Origin: a bacterium
GTDB lineage: Bacteria; Bdellovibrionota_C; UBA2361; RFPC01
DNA: 64,000 nucleotides
Assembly: GCA_030431715.1 (NCBI GenBank)
Contig: JAUIIO010000008.1
Coordinates: 1-64,000, forward strand
Reading direction: 5' to 3'
In this document: positions 1 to 7,729 of the stretch, one piece after another
Numbering within the stretch: position 1 is the stretch's first letter
How the letters are laid out: each line of letters opens with the position of its first letter
Made by a program: the position numbers and the translations under genes
The notes under the pieces: model-generated
The model's input: the letters and a program-made list of their open reading frames with translations, nothing else
What the model was told of the DNA's origin: nothing
Databases searched by the model: none

Positions 1-49
1 AACTAAATGTCGATATAATTGACACATCAACTACTTTTGGAGAGATCTC

Positions 50-517
50 ATGAAACACTATATAAAAGCATTTTTAAACACCGATACTTCAAACGTATCA
101 GCGCTCATCGGCAGGCTTACAGTTGCTCTCGTAATACTCCCCCACGGTCTACAAAAAACCTTCGGCTGGTTTGGCGGCTACGGTCTTGAGGGAACGTTAG
201 GATTTTTTACCGGTGCTCTCGGCATACCAACTCTTGTTGCTCTTCTGGTCATAGCTGCTGAATCACTTGGGGCTATCTCAATAGCGCTAGGTTTTCTTAC
301 AAGGTTCTGCGCCGCCAGCCTTGCGCTCGTCATGGCCGGAGCTATAAGCATGGCTCACTGGCAACACGGGTTTTTTATGAACTGGTCTGGTCAGCAATCA
401 GGGGAAGGATTTGAGTACCACTTACTCGTTATTGGGCTATGCCTGATCCTCACAATAAGTGGAGGCGGGAAATATGCCATTGATAACACAGTAAAGGAGA
501 AGATCTCATGCGAATAG
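50..517 (+). CDS. DoxX family membrane protein
   Basis: This 155-residue protein has four predicted membrane helices, at about residues 18-38, 60-80, 84-104 and 122-142. The first helix contains the PHGLQK stretch typical of DoxX/YphA-type proteins. Members of this family are small inner-membrane proteins, some tied to oxidative stress or quinone-linked oxidoreductases; the exact role here is unknown. A GGAGA ribosome-binding site lies about 6 bases before the ATG. The 3' end overlaps the next gene by 10 bases, so the two are probably translationally coupled. DoxX genes often sit beside glyoxalase-fold or ring-cleaving enzymes, which fits the neighbour. Confidence 0.85.
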   Translation: MKHYIKAFLNTDTSNVSALIGRLTVALVILPHGLQKTFGWFGGYGLEGTLGFFTGALGIPTLVALLVIAAESLGAISIALGFLTRFCAASLALVMAGAISMAHWQHGFFMNWSGQQSGEGFEYHLLVIGLCLILTISGGGKYAIDNTVKEKISCE

Positions 518-975
518 GACATGTACATCTTAAAGTAAGAGATCTAGAACGCTCTGAGCAGTACTATAAAGTACTACTCGGGGCATCTGAGACTGACAGA
601 GTTAATGGAGTATTCTCTTTTCTTACTCTCGGGCAAGCACATCACGACATCGCCCTGCAAGAAGTAGGCGCTGACGCCCCCCTGCCAGAACAAGGTGGCG
701 TTGGCCTCTATCACACGGCATTTGAAGTTGACTCTGCAGCTGAGCTTCTTAAAGCTACAAACACACTTGAAGCGCTAAATACAGGCTATTCACTGGTTGA
801 CCACGGCATAAGCTGGGCGCTCTATACAGCCGACCCTGATGGAAACGGTGTGGAGATATTTCTTGATCGAAGACAGGCTGAATCAGGAGTTTCAAGCTGG
901 AACGGAAGAAGCAGCAGACTCTCAAAGGCACAGATAGAAAGCCAATGCCAAAATGTCACCGGCGCATCTGTGTAG
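508..975 (+). CDS. VOC-superfamily (glyoxalase / extradiol dioxygenase-like) protein
   Basis: The protein has two beta-alpha-beta-beta-beta modules of the vicinal oxygen chelate fold. The opening HVHLKVRDLERS stretch and the later DPDGNGVEIF stretch are family hallmarks. Candidate metal ligands are His5, His69 (in YHTAF) and Glu116 (in NGVEIF), matching the 2-His-1-Glu arrangement of CatE-like dioxygenases and glyoxalases. At 155 residues it is a single-chain, two-module protein. An AAAGGAGA ribosome-binding site lies inside the end of the DoxX gene, with which it overlaps by 10 bases. The substrate cannot be told from sequence. Confidence 0.82.
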   Translation: MRIGHVHLKVRDLERSEQYYKVLLGASETDRVNGVFSFLTLGQAHHDIALQEVGADAPLPEQGGVGLYHTAFEVDSAAELLKATNTLEALNTGYSLVDHGISWALYTADPDGNGVEIFLDRRQAESGVSSWNGRSSRLSKAQIESQCQNVTGASV

Positions 976-1192
976 CATTACTGCTAACACATTTCTAACA
1001 CTCTTTTTGACGTCAGAAACTATTCCAAACGTAAAGAGCACGATATAGTCCCATTCCCCAATTTTGCTCTTTCTCAAATACATTACCGGAAGAAGTTTAT
1101 TGCATCCCTCTTGCACCGAAAGTCGGTACTTTTTACAGGCTACCGGTGCAGGAGATAGGATTAAGGTTTTTAGTGGTGTTTTTTATTTGTGA

Positions 1193-1714
1193 ATGGCAGA
1201 AAAGATACGCCTGATAGTGTGTATTTTGGCTCCACACTTGCCTGACATACGTTTTGTCAGATGCATTTTAACGCGAGTTCTTTCATTTAAAGGAATATCT
1301 GAATTGATTACCCTTACTACCAATGAGATGGATCGTACCCAAGCGCTTGAGGCAGTGTGCGCCATCGTGAAAGATGATTTTGAATGGTTCAATCGCCGCA
1401 TCGTAACCCTCTTTATGGAGGGGATCGGTAAGGCAAATTTTGATCAGATGGAACCACTGGCGCTCTGGTGGCAAAACAGCCTGAGCATCCTCTACTATGA
1501 GATCCCGCGAACGGCGACATCCGTTCCGCGGGTCTACATACCAACCGGAGATTCGCGGACGCGGGTAACGTGGGAGTACAAAGGGAGTGTGCTGATCGAG
1601 CTTAGCTACAGCTCAGAGAGCGCTTCCCTGCGTCTTACCCACACCTGCCACAAGGTACTAAGCCGGTGGCAAGCTGCATCGCTCCTCGCTGATGAGCTGT
1701 GGGTTGCCGCGTAA
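1193..1714 (+). CDS. hypothetical protein, uncertain start
   Basis: No family is recognised. The open frame encodes 173 residues, but the first 45 look unlike the rest and there is no clear ribosome-binding site before 1193. An internal ATG at 1328 begins a more protein-like segment (MDRTQALEAV...), giving 129 residues. The C-terminal half is mixed alpha/beta with several Trp and aromatic residues (ALWWQNSLSILYYEIPR) and no signal peptide or membrane helix. Codons are richer in G/C at third positions than in the neighbouring genes, and a strong G/C-rich hairpin follows. Both features fit a gene of different origin, though this is inference. Confidence 0.5.
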   Translation: MAEKIRLIVCILAPHLPDIRFVRCILTRVLSFKGISELITLTTNEMDRTQALEAVCAIVKDDFEWFNRRIVTLFMEGIGKANFDQMEPLALWWQNSLSILYYEIPRTATSVPRVYIPTGDSRTRVTWEYKGSVLIELSYSSESASLRLTHTCHKVLSRWQAASLLADELWVAA

Positions 1715-1739
1715 GTACGACACCGAGGTTTAGAAGTTA

Positions 1740-1795
1740 CACTCGTGCGACGCCGGGGAGCTGCCACTACGTGCACCCCCGGCGCGCCGCGAGTG
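1740..1795. other. long G/C-rich two-tier inverted repeat
   Basis: Outer arms CACTCG (1740-1745) and CGAGTG (1790-1795) enclose inner arms CGCCGGGG (1751-1758) and CCCCGGCG (1777-1784). A 5x5 internal loop separates them and an 18-base apical loop closes the structure. It lies between the convergent ends of the genes at 1193-1714 and 1845-2450. No U-run follows, so it is not a canonical intrinsic terminator. It could be a bidirectional stop structure or a small structured RNA. Confidence 0.5.
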
Positions 1796-1844
1796 AACCT
1801 TTAAAGGTATCACTCCTAACTCCTGCCTCATCTTCTCTTTCTAT

Positions 1845-2450
1845 CTATGCTTTGTAGAGTCCTGCCGGATCAAGACCAACCATTTCAGCCTGCACAAGTC
1901 TCTCATCAGAAGGCTTAAGTACCTTTTCGATAGCTTTTGGAAAAAGACGAAAGTGCCTCGCTCCCTCGAGCCTATCAGCAAGCGGCTCATAGATATCCTC
2001 ATCTACCGGAGCAGACCTCCAATCAACTTTACGAAACTTTGCAAGGTTAATAAGCTGTGAGTATTCTCTAAGCGTTCTCTCCCTCTCAGGACTTACATAA
2101 TTATTAAAGTACGAGATCGCCAGTTCACGTAGTGTGCGATAAACAGGCTCTCGAAACCGAATACCGACGTAATTCGACTTTGCAATGGCACCGTAATGCC
2201 CTTTGTATGTATAAACAGCTAGCACATGATCCGCATCGCGCTCGTTCGCTCTTAAATCCATGAGACGAGGAGCATGACCGTGATACTCTAGCGCTGCCGC
2301 AGCAAGGAGAGCTCCATCTAAACACTGGACCTTTCCGGCTACAAGAGCTCCAGCTGCCGAACGAGTAATCTCCTCTGTATTATAGGCCATATCATCGATA
2401 TAAGACTGAATCTTATGAGGTGTTGTAAGCCTTCTTAGTACTGTTTTCAT
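1845..2450 (-). CDS. putative transglutaminase-like cysteine protease-fold protein
   Basis: The 201-residue cytosolic protein carries a pattern like the core of transglutaminase-like domains. Cys43 stands at the start of a helix (QCLDGALLAAAAL). His75 follows in the DHVLAVY strand, and a third polar residue lies near Asn93 in the following strand. Such domains occur in peptidases and in non-catalytic relatives. The remainder is basic and helical without known motifs. A TAGGA-type ribosome-binding site precedes the ATG. The gene is convergent with the upstream plus-strand gene across the 1740-1795 hairpin. The assignment rests on motif spacing only. Confidence 0.5.
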   Translation of the reverse strand: MKTVLRRLTTPHKIQSYIDDMAYNTEEITRSAAGALVAGKVQCLDGALLAAAALEYHGHAPRLMDLRANERDADHVLAVYTYKGHYGAIAKSNYVGIRFREPVYRTLRELAISYFNNYVSPERERTLREYSQLINLAKFRKVDWRSAPVDEDIYEPLADRLEGARHFRLFPKAIEKVLKPSDERLVQAEMVGLDPAGLYKA

Positions 2451-2560
2451 AGTCCTACCGAGTCTGTGTGTCAGGATTGAGTTAGCTTTCGAATTTTATT
2501 GCAGCTCAATCACTATGTTGCGTATTCTCTAGCTACGCATAATACAAATGAGAGGCAGTA

Positions 2561-3139
2561 ATGAACACTCTATTTAATGAAACTACCGTAATTAATGAAG
2601 AAGTACTTAACGCTATCGCACACATGCCCACTTCAAGTTTATCCATACTCATGAACGAGAGCTTTGCTAACATACTAACTGATACCCATTATATGCGTAT
2701 AGCAGTTCTACTTGCGCAGAAGAGCTACGACGAAGGTGGTTGTCCAATTGGCGCTGTCATCATTGACAATCAAACTCGCAAGATCGTCGGCAAGGGACAC
2801 AATACATTGGTGCAAGAATCTCATCCATATAATCACGGTGAAACATCAGCGATCCGTGATGCGGGGCGGATTGATTTTGGACAAACCACACTTTTTACGA
2901 GCTTAAGTCCGTGCGATGTCTGTGCCACACTGCTCTATATGAGAGGCTTTTCTCGTGTAGTGGTAGGAGATATTACAAATGCATCTGGCAACGAGCCAAT
3001 GCTACGCGAAAAAGGTATCAACGTTGAAATCCTTGAAGATCAGTTCGGGATAGATCTGTATGCGAAGTTTCGCGCTGAAAAACCAGATCAAGATCTCGAA
3101 GACTGGCAGGGGCTAAACGCAGTAAGCAGCAAGGCGTGA
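2561..3139 (+). CDS. yeast-type cytosine deaminase family protein
   Basis: The protein belongs to the zinc cytidine deaminase fold. The catalytic motif is His92-Gly-Glu94 (NHGETSAI), and the zinc cysteines are Cys118 and Cys121 in LSPCDVC. The HGE form, the LSPCD.C box, the following RVVVGDI strand and the C-terminal DWQ region resemble the fungal cytosine deaminase Fcy1, not the bacterial amidohydrolase CodA. Family members convert cytosine to uracil for pyrimidine salvage. The N-terminus has about 44 extra residues compared with Fcy1. A GAGG ribosome-binding site 7 bases before the first ATG supports the longer form. It is apparently monocistronic. Confidence 0.8.
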   Translation: MNTLFNETTVINEEVLNAIAHMPTSSLSILMNESFANILTDTHYMRIAVLLAQKSYDEGGCPIGAVIIDNQTRKIVGKGHNTLVQESHPYNHGETSAIRDAGRIDFGQTTLFTSLSPCDVCATLLYMRGFSRVVVGDITNASGNEPMLREKGINVEILEDQFGIDLYAKFRAEKPDQDLEDWQGLNAVSSKA

Positions 3140-3276
3140 GCCTTTTGCTCCCATATAAGAAACTGTTGCGACTCAATATTTACAAAACCAAAGCATTATT
3201 TGAGTAGTTCACGCCAGAAATGGTATAAAAAGGTCACATAAATACATGTATTTTTTCTGCCACTGGCAATCGCCTT

Positions 3277-3837
3277 ATGGGAACTGACCTTACCCCAGAT
3301 GATGACAATTTCAGCCCTGATGAGTTTGCAGAACTCTCTCTCTTTCTTGATTGCGTAGTCAATCGACACCCCTTTGATTTACAGAACACATTTAGAGCCT
3401 CAAGTTCACGGTGGCTTACCGAAAACGATCCTGAGACACTCCAAACGCTTCAAGACGCGGTCACAAAAGGAGAACTTCTAGGTACACTAAGTGACTATTT
3501 CTGTGATCATCCTCTCGTTGCTCAAACCGTGGTGGCATATATTTCAAAACATACACTCCCTTCACTCGAAGCACAGCAAACACCTGAAGGCGAGCTCGCT
3601 CTGTTTGATGCCCTTATGCCAGAGATTATGGACCGCTTAAGAAGCATTGGAACTTCCTACAGTGACTCTCTACTCCTTCAGTATGATATGGGAGCAGAAA
3701 CAGATCCAATAGAGAGAGCAAAATTCATCTCCGATGTACTTGCTAAAGGTATTTGCACCGAGAATGAGGCATTTACTGCGCTCCTTGATCCAAGCGGATT
3801 TAAAATATTAGTCCGCAGAATCGAAGAAGGGAGTTAA
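3277..3837 (+). CDS. hypothetical acidic protein
   Basis: No family is recognised. It is a 186-residue, acidic, largely helical soluble protein with no signal peptide or membrane segment. Its stop codon overlaps the ATG of the next gene in a TAATG junction (shared base 3837), so it is very likely co-translated with the periplasmic binding protein downstream. The pairing suggests a linked role, but the sequence does not show what it is. Confidence 0.65.
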   Translation: MGTDLTPDDDNFSPDEFAELSLFLDCVVNRHPFDLQNTFRASSSRWLTENDPETLQTLQDAVTKGELLGTLSDYFCDHPLVAQTVVAYISKHTLPSLEAQQTPEGELALFDALMPEIMDRLRSIGTSYSDSLLLQYDMGAETDPIERAKFISDVLAKGICTENEAFTALLDPSGFKILVRRIEEGS

Positions 3838-4922
3838 TGCTTCGCTCCCTTTTTCTCGTATTTCTTCTCGCACTATCTTTTCAAGCTTACGCGAGTCCCC
3901 CTCCCCCTAAACAACTCCATGTAGGTGCAATCTTTCCACTAAGTGGCCCTGCCGCAGAGCACGGCGTTGCCGCCAAAAATGGCTTCTTAATGGGGATTGC
4001 AGAATTTGATAAGGACCAACGCATTAACTTTGAATTTGAAGATGATGGCTACAATCCTAAAAACACCATAAGCGCTTATAGAAAGCTTACGCGCTCTTCA
4101 GAGATCGACATCTTACTCACCACGGGATCTGGCCCATCTAACGCTGTTGCCCCTATTGCAAACGCTGAGAAGATTCCGACTCTAGCACTAGCGGGAGATT
4201 CCCACGTAGCTATCGGCCGTGATTACGTTATTCGTCTAAGAATAAGCGCTGTTGATGAAGGCATACAGCTCGCTGAGTTACTCAATAAACGTGGCTATAG
4301 CAGGGTGGGAGTTGTTTGTGCTCAAAATTCATTCACCCTTGAAGTGTGCCGAGGCGTAGCCATGGGGCTCACGCAAAAGCCTGTACTTGAAGACTACGTA
4401 CTTCCTGAAGAAGCAGACTTTAGAGCAAGCATAGAGAGGATGAAGCAAGACAACGTTGATTGTACGGTGATACTCCTCATGCCTGGGAAAATAGGCGTTT
4501 ATGCAAAACAAGCGCGCGCTCTTGGACTTAACGTTGACTTTGCAGGCGGGGTCTTTTTTGAAAGTGACGGTGACTATAAATCATCAAATAAGGCCCTTGA
4601 TAACGCAATTTATGTAATGTCAGATCCATCCCCCTCCTTTGCGAACGCATACGAAAAGAAATATCCCCCAACGGCATCAATTGGATGGGCCGCTATTTTT
4701 TACGATGCTGCCCGTATTCTATCTCAGCTACATTCAAATGATGAAATCTTAAAGCAGCTAAAGAATTTAAATGACTTTCCGGGAACTCTTGGGAGTTATA
4801 CCTATAAAAATACTGAGAATGGTGATTCCTATTACTCTTTTCCCTTTAGACCCAAAATCATCAAAGAAGGCCTCTATGTGAGATTAGAGGAGGCACATCT
4901 GCAAAAGCCTGATAACTCGTGA
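3837..4922 (+). CDS. periplasmic binding protein, LivK/receptor ligand-binding type
   Basis: A signal peptide (MLRSLFLVFLLALSFQAYAS) precedes a type I periplasmic binding fold of the branched-chain amino acid (Peripla_BP_6) family. It opens with the VGAIFPLSGPAAEHG strand-loop and continues with FEFEDDGYNPKNTISAYRKL, the usual region where the ligand-pocket loop begins. At 361 residues it is normal for the family. No permease or ATPase gene is adjacent, so it is an orphan. It shares its start with the end of the upstream hypothetical gene. The ligand is unknown. Two other binding proteins of the same family occur in this window at 12.9 and 44.8 kb. Confidence 0.82.
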   Translation: MLRSLFLVFLLALSFQAYASPPPPKQLHVGAIFPLSGPAAEHGVAAKNGFLMGIAEFDKDQRINFEFEDDGYNPKNTISAYRKLTRSSEIDILLTTGSGPSNAVAPIANAEKIPTLALAGDSHVAIGRDYVIRLRISAVDEGIQLAELLNKRGYSRVGVVCAQNSFTLEVCRGVAMGLTQKPVLEDYVLPEEADFRASIERMKQDNVDCTVILLMPGKIGVYAKQARALGLNVDFAGGVFFESDGDYKSSNKALDNAIYVMSDPSPSFANAYEKKYPPTASIGWAAIFYDAARILSQLHSNDEILKQLKNLNDFPGTLGSYTYKNTENGDSYYSFPFRPKIIKEGLYVRLEEAHLQKPDNS

Positions 4923-4932
4923 AAAGTTCAAA

Positions 4933-4962
4933 TTGCAATTTTGATATCTGAAGCTGTATAGT
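4933..4962 (+). promoter_or_regulatory. candidate promoter giving a leaderless transcript
   Basis: TTGCAA at 4933-4938 and TATAGT at 4957-4962 are separated by 18 bases. Only five bases lie between the -10 and the ATG at 4968, and no ribosome-binding site is visible. Transcription would therefore start at or next to the start codon. Confidence 0.42.
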
Positions 4963-4967
4963 CTGGC

Positions 4968-5849
4968 ATGCCCGGCTTTCATAAGAACATTTTGATCCCA
5001 ATCGCATCAGCCTTTATGTTTGGGATGTATCCTGCCGCAGCACAGCTAGCGTATAAACACGGCGCTAATCCGTTATTTCTAATACTCATATCTACATTTT
5101 GCAGAGCAGCTAGCCTTGTGATCTTCTCGGGCTTACGTGGCCACAGGCTTCTGCCCGAGAGAGGCAGCCCGGTTAAGGCAACAGTGCTTGCAGGATTTCT
5201 TCAAGCCGTATCGATCTTTGGAATTATTACATCGCTTCTCTATCTCCCTGGGCCAGTAATGATTGTAATTGTTTTTACAAGTACTACGATGCTGCTCCTC
5301 TTACTGGTGATACGAGGTGAAACCTCTTTAGACGGCATAACCGTACTTAGTACGATAGGAGCATTTATTGGCGTAGCACTTGTTGTTGATGTCTTAAACT
5401 CCTCTAGCGACTTACCAATCATAGGATTATCGCTTGCCTTTCTTGCAGCTCTTGCCACAACATTTCGTATCTATATCTTCGGAAAAGAGGTCGCAAGATT
5501 AAATCCAGGAGTTGCGGGGGCTCGCATCTTTTCAGTCACCTTGCTCTTTACCCTGCTCTTACTCTTTAACGACACTCCTACTCTACCGACAACACTATTC
5601 GGCTGGTCAGGCATTATACTAGCCTCCATCTCTCTTTGCCTCGGCACCTTTGGGATGTTTTACGGAATTTCAGCAGTGGGAACTTTTGAGTTCAGTCTTT
5701 TTGTTAAACTCGAGCCAGTGTTCACTTCACTCTTTGCATGGCTCATACTGGGTCAGATCTTAAGCATCACTCAGTACGCCGGTATCGTCCTCGTTATAGG
5801 GAGCTTAATGCTCTACAACGTTTATAAATTTCAACAACGAAAGAAATGA
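4968..5849 (+). CDS. EamA/DMT family inner-membrane transporter
   Basis: This 293-residue protein has about ten hydrophobic helices arranged as two five-helix EamA repeats. The halves begin with IPIASAFMFGMYPAAAQL and IGLSLAFLAALATTFRIYIF. The C-terminal EPVFTSLFAWLILGQ segment is the family's most conserved stretch. Members move amino acids, nucleosides or other small metabolites; the substrate is unknown. The start lacks a ribosome-binding site and may be leaderless. A short inverted repeat overlaps the stop codon. Confidence 0.85.
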   Translation: MPGFHKNILIPIASAFMFGMYPAAAQLAYKHGANPLFLILISTFCRAASLVIFSGLRGHRLLPERGSPVKATVLAGFLQAVSIFGIITSLLYLPGPVMIVIVFTSTTMLLLLLVIRGETSLDGITVLSTIGAFIGVALVVDVLNSSSDLPIIGLSLAFLAALATTFRIYIFGKEVARLNPGVAGARIFSVTLLFTLLLLFNDTPTLPTTLFGWSGIILASISLCLGTFGMFYGISAVGTFEFSLFVKLEPVFTSLFAWLILGQILSITQYAGIVLVIGSLMLYNVYKFQQRKK

Positions 5850-5888
5850 GAGGCAACACAGTAGATACCTTTATTGTGTCTAACCTCT
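5849..5888 (+). terminator. possible terminator hairpin after the EamA gene
   Basis: AGAGG (5849-5853) and ACACA (5856-5860) pair with TGTGT (5875-5879) and CCTCT (5884-5888). The structure overlaps the stop codon. The following bases are A/T-rich but lack a U-run, so it may act only as an mRNA 3' stabiliser. Confidence 0.3.
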
Positions 5889-5934
5889 TATCAAAATAGG
5901 CCGAGTTCAGGGGTAGAAACTACATAGTTGGCGA

Positions 5935-5980
5935 GTGAATATGTCACCTCTTGACGAGCGGAAGTCGTCAGGAGATTCAC
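5935..5980. repeat. inverted repeat in a gene-free stretch (5850-6244)
   Basis: GTGAAT at 5935-5940 pairs with ATTCAC at 5975-5980, and CTCTTGACGA pairs with TCGTCAGGAG with one mismatch. Seven unpaired bases sit on the left arm. This is the only clear structure in the ~395-base gap between the EamA gene and the convergent symporter gene. No convincing coding sequence is visible there. Confidence 0.45.
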
Positions 5981-6244
5981 CGCTGTAATTTCAAAAGTGG
6001 CTTCGGTAAAGTCCCTCTGAGAGAAGAGAAGGCGGCGATTACTCAAGCCAGCCTCAAATGCTCTCCACGTTCATAAGAACGCAGCAGGATCCCACGCGTT
6101 CGCTGACACGCACGTACCAACTGGGACCACTCCCCCCTGAACTCGGCTCTCGTAAAAAAGTTCTCACTGTATCGCCGTCGCTAGAAACTAACAGGAGTAG
6201 CTCCGCTACTCAAATCTTGACTCAATATAATCCTAGGAGATCTC

Positions 6245-7675
6245 CTAAGTGGCAGAACGAGGACTCGTAAGAACACTCGCAAGTATGGACACAAGTAAGC
6301 TCACCATTAGGGTCGTAATAGAAGCATACATAACAAGCATGCCATCATCTTGAAAATTCGCATAAATGGAGAATGGAAGTCCAACAAGGAGCGCTATCCC
6401 AACTCCCAAAGCAACAGCATTCGCCTGCATTCGCCGCCAATAGAGCGACAAGAGCACAGGAAAAAACATGGTAGCCGTAATTGCGCCGTTAATCATAAAT
6501 ACCCAGAGTATCTTAGGCTGCAAGAGTGCGATCGCTGTACTTGCTACTCCGACCACGAGCATTGTAACTCGCGAAGCATGGAGAATCTGCTTCTCTCCTG
6601 CTTGTGGTGCCATATACCTACGATAAATATCGATCCCTCCAAGTGAACTTACCGCGCAAAGTGCTGAATCAAGGGTTGAACAGAGGCCAGCAAAAGCCAT
6701 AAGAACAAATGCGTATAGCGCTACCCGTGGTAAAAGGTGATGAATAACCGCAGGGGCTACCATCTCAGGGTTATCAATGGAGAGTGCCCCATCAGCAACT
6801 AGAGAAGCCCCGATGAATCCGGGAATAGACAATGCAACTGGAACAAGACCAAAAAGTAATCCTCCAAAGACAAATGTCTTAACAATATCCTTTTCTCTCA
6901 CAGCAAACGCACGCTGTACAAACATCTGATCAGATATAGGACCTGTCATTAAGGCTATGGTTGCAGGAATTCCAAAGCTAAGAGCGATACCGATATCAAA
7001 TAAGGAGCTGTGCTTGCCTGTAACGCCGCCTAAACCACTTGAGACAGTTTCAAAACCTCCGCCTTCTGAGATTGTGAATGGAACAATAACAAAGGCAAGC
7101 CCGAGTACCATAAACATCTGTAAGACATCAGTAAAAACAGAAGCTTTAAGTCCACTAAGGAGCGAATATGAAAGCGCGATCACGCCCATGCTTATAATAG
7201 CAACACGGGTATCTATCCCACTAACCGAGTTAAGGAGCATTCCACCAGCATTCGCATTGGCAACAAACGCGCTACCAAGATAAATGATAGTAGCAGCAGT
7301 AAATGTAATATGACTCAAACGGTGACCGTCAAAATTATCTGCTATAAACTCTGGTAGCGTATACCCTTGTGGAAGACACTTTCGAAGTTTCACAGCCACT
7401 GCAGCAAATAAAAAGAAACAGACAACATTAGGCACGATAAACCAGAACGCTCCCGGTATCCCCTTGGTATACGCCTGAAGAGAAGCCACAAAAATAGCCG
7501 GGGCCCATACCCAGCCAACCGCAATACTAAACGCTCCCTGAAAAACACTAACTTCCCTGTCTGCAACAAGAAAGCCATCCGCATGTCGTTCCGTATGCGT
7601 ACGAAACCAGACCAACCCCACCATGACCACTCCGAAGAGCGCCAGTAAAATCAATCCTTCATATTGCTCTAACAT
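6245..7675 (-). CDS. sodium:solute symporter family (SSS) transporter
   Basis: The 476-residue integral membrane protein has about thirteen helices and sequence typical of the SSS (PutP/SGLT) family. Examples are the GAFSIAVGWVWAPAIF helix 1 region, the TLPEFIADNFDG loop after helix 3, and the AGLCSTLDSALCAVSSLGG helix where Ser/Thr residues usually form the second sodium site. It probably imports an organic solute with sodium. A strong AGGAGA ribosome-binding site stands before the ATG. It is convergent with the EamA gene. The substrate is not recognisable. Confidence 0.83.
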   Translation of the reverse strand: MLEQYEGLILLALFGVVMVGLVWFRTHTERHADGFLVADREVSVFQGAFSIAVGWVWAPAIFVASLQAYTKGIPGAFWFIVPNVVCFFLFAAVAVKLRKCLPQGYTLPEFIADNFDGHRLSHITFTAATIIYLGSAFVANANAGGMLLNSVSGIDTRVAIISMGVIALSYSLLSGLKASVFTDVLQMFMVLGLAFVIVPFTISEGGGFETVSSGLGGVTGKHSSLFDIGIALSFGIPATIALMTGPISDQMFVQRAFAVREKDIVKTFVFGGLLFGLVPVALSIPGFIGASLVADGALSIDNPEMVAPAVIHHLLPRVALYAFVLMAFAGLCSTLDSALCAVSSLGGIDIYRRYMAPQAGEKQILHASRVTMLVVGVASTAIALLQPKILWVFMINGAITATMFFPVLLSLYWRRMQANAVALGVGIALLVGLPFSIYANFQDDGMLVMYASITTLMVSLLVSILASVLTSPRSAT

Positions 7676-7729
7676 CCAATTCTCCTTATCAGGCTACTCT
7701 AAAGGTAGAATATTACCGTGATAAAAATA

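Noticed and set aside
6058-6270. Small plus-strand frame between the EamA and symporter genes
   Set aside because: It lacks a ribosome-binding site, has a low-complexity Ser/Thr/Arg sequence and overlaps the end of the symporter gene.
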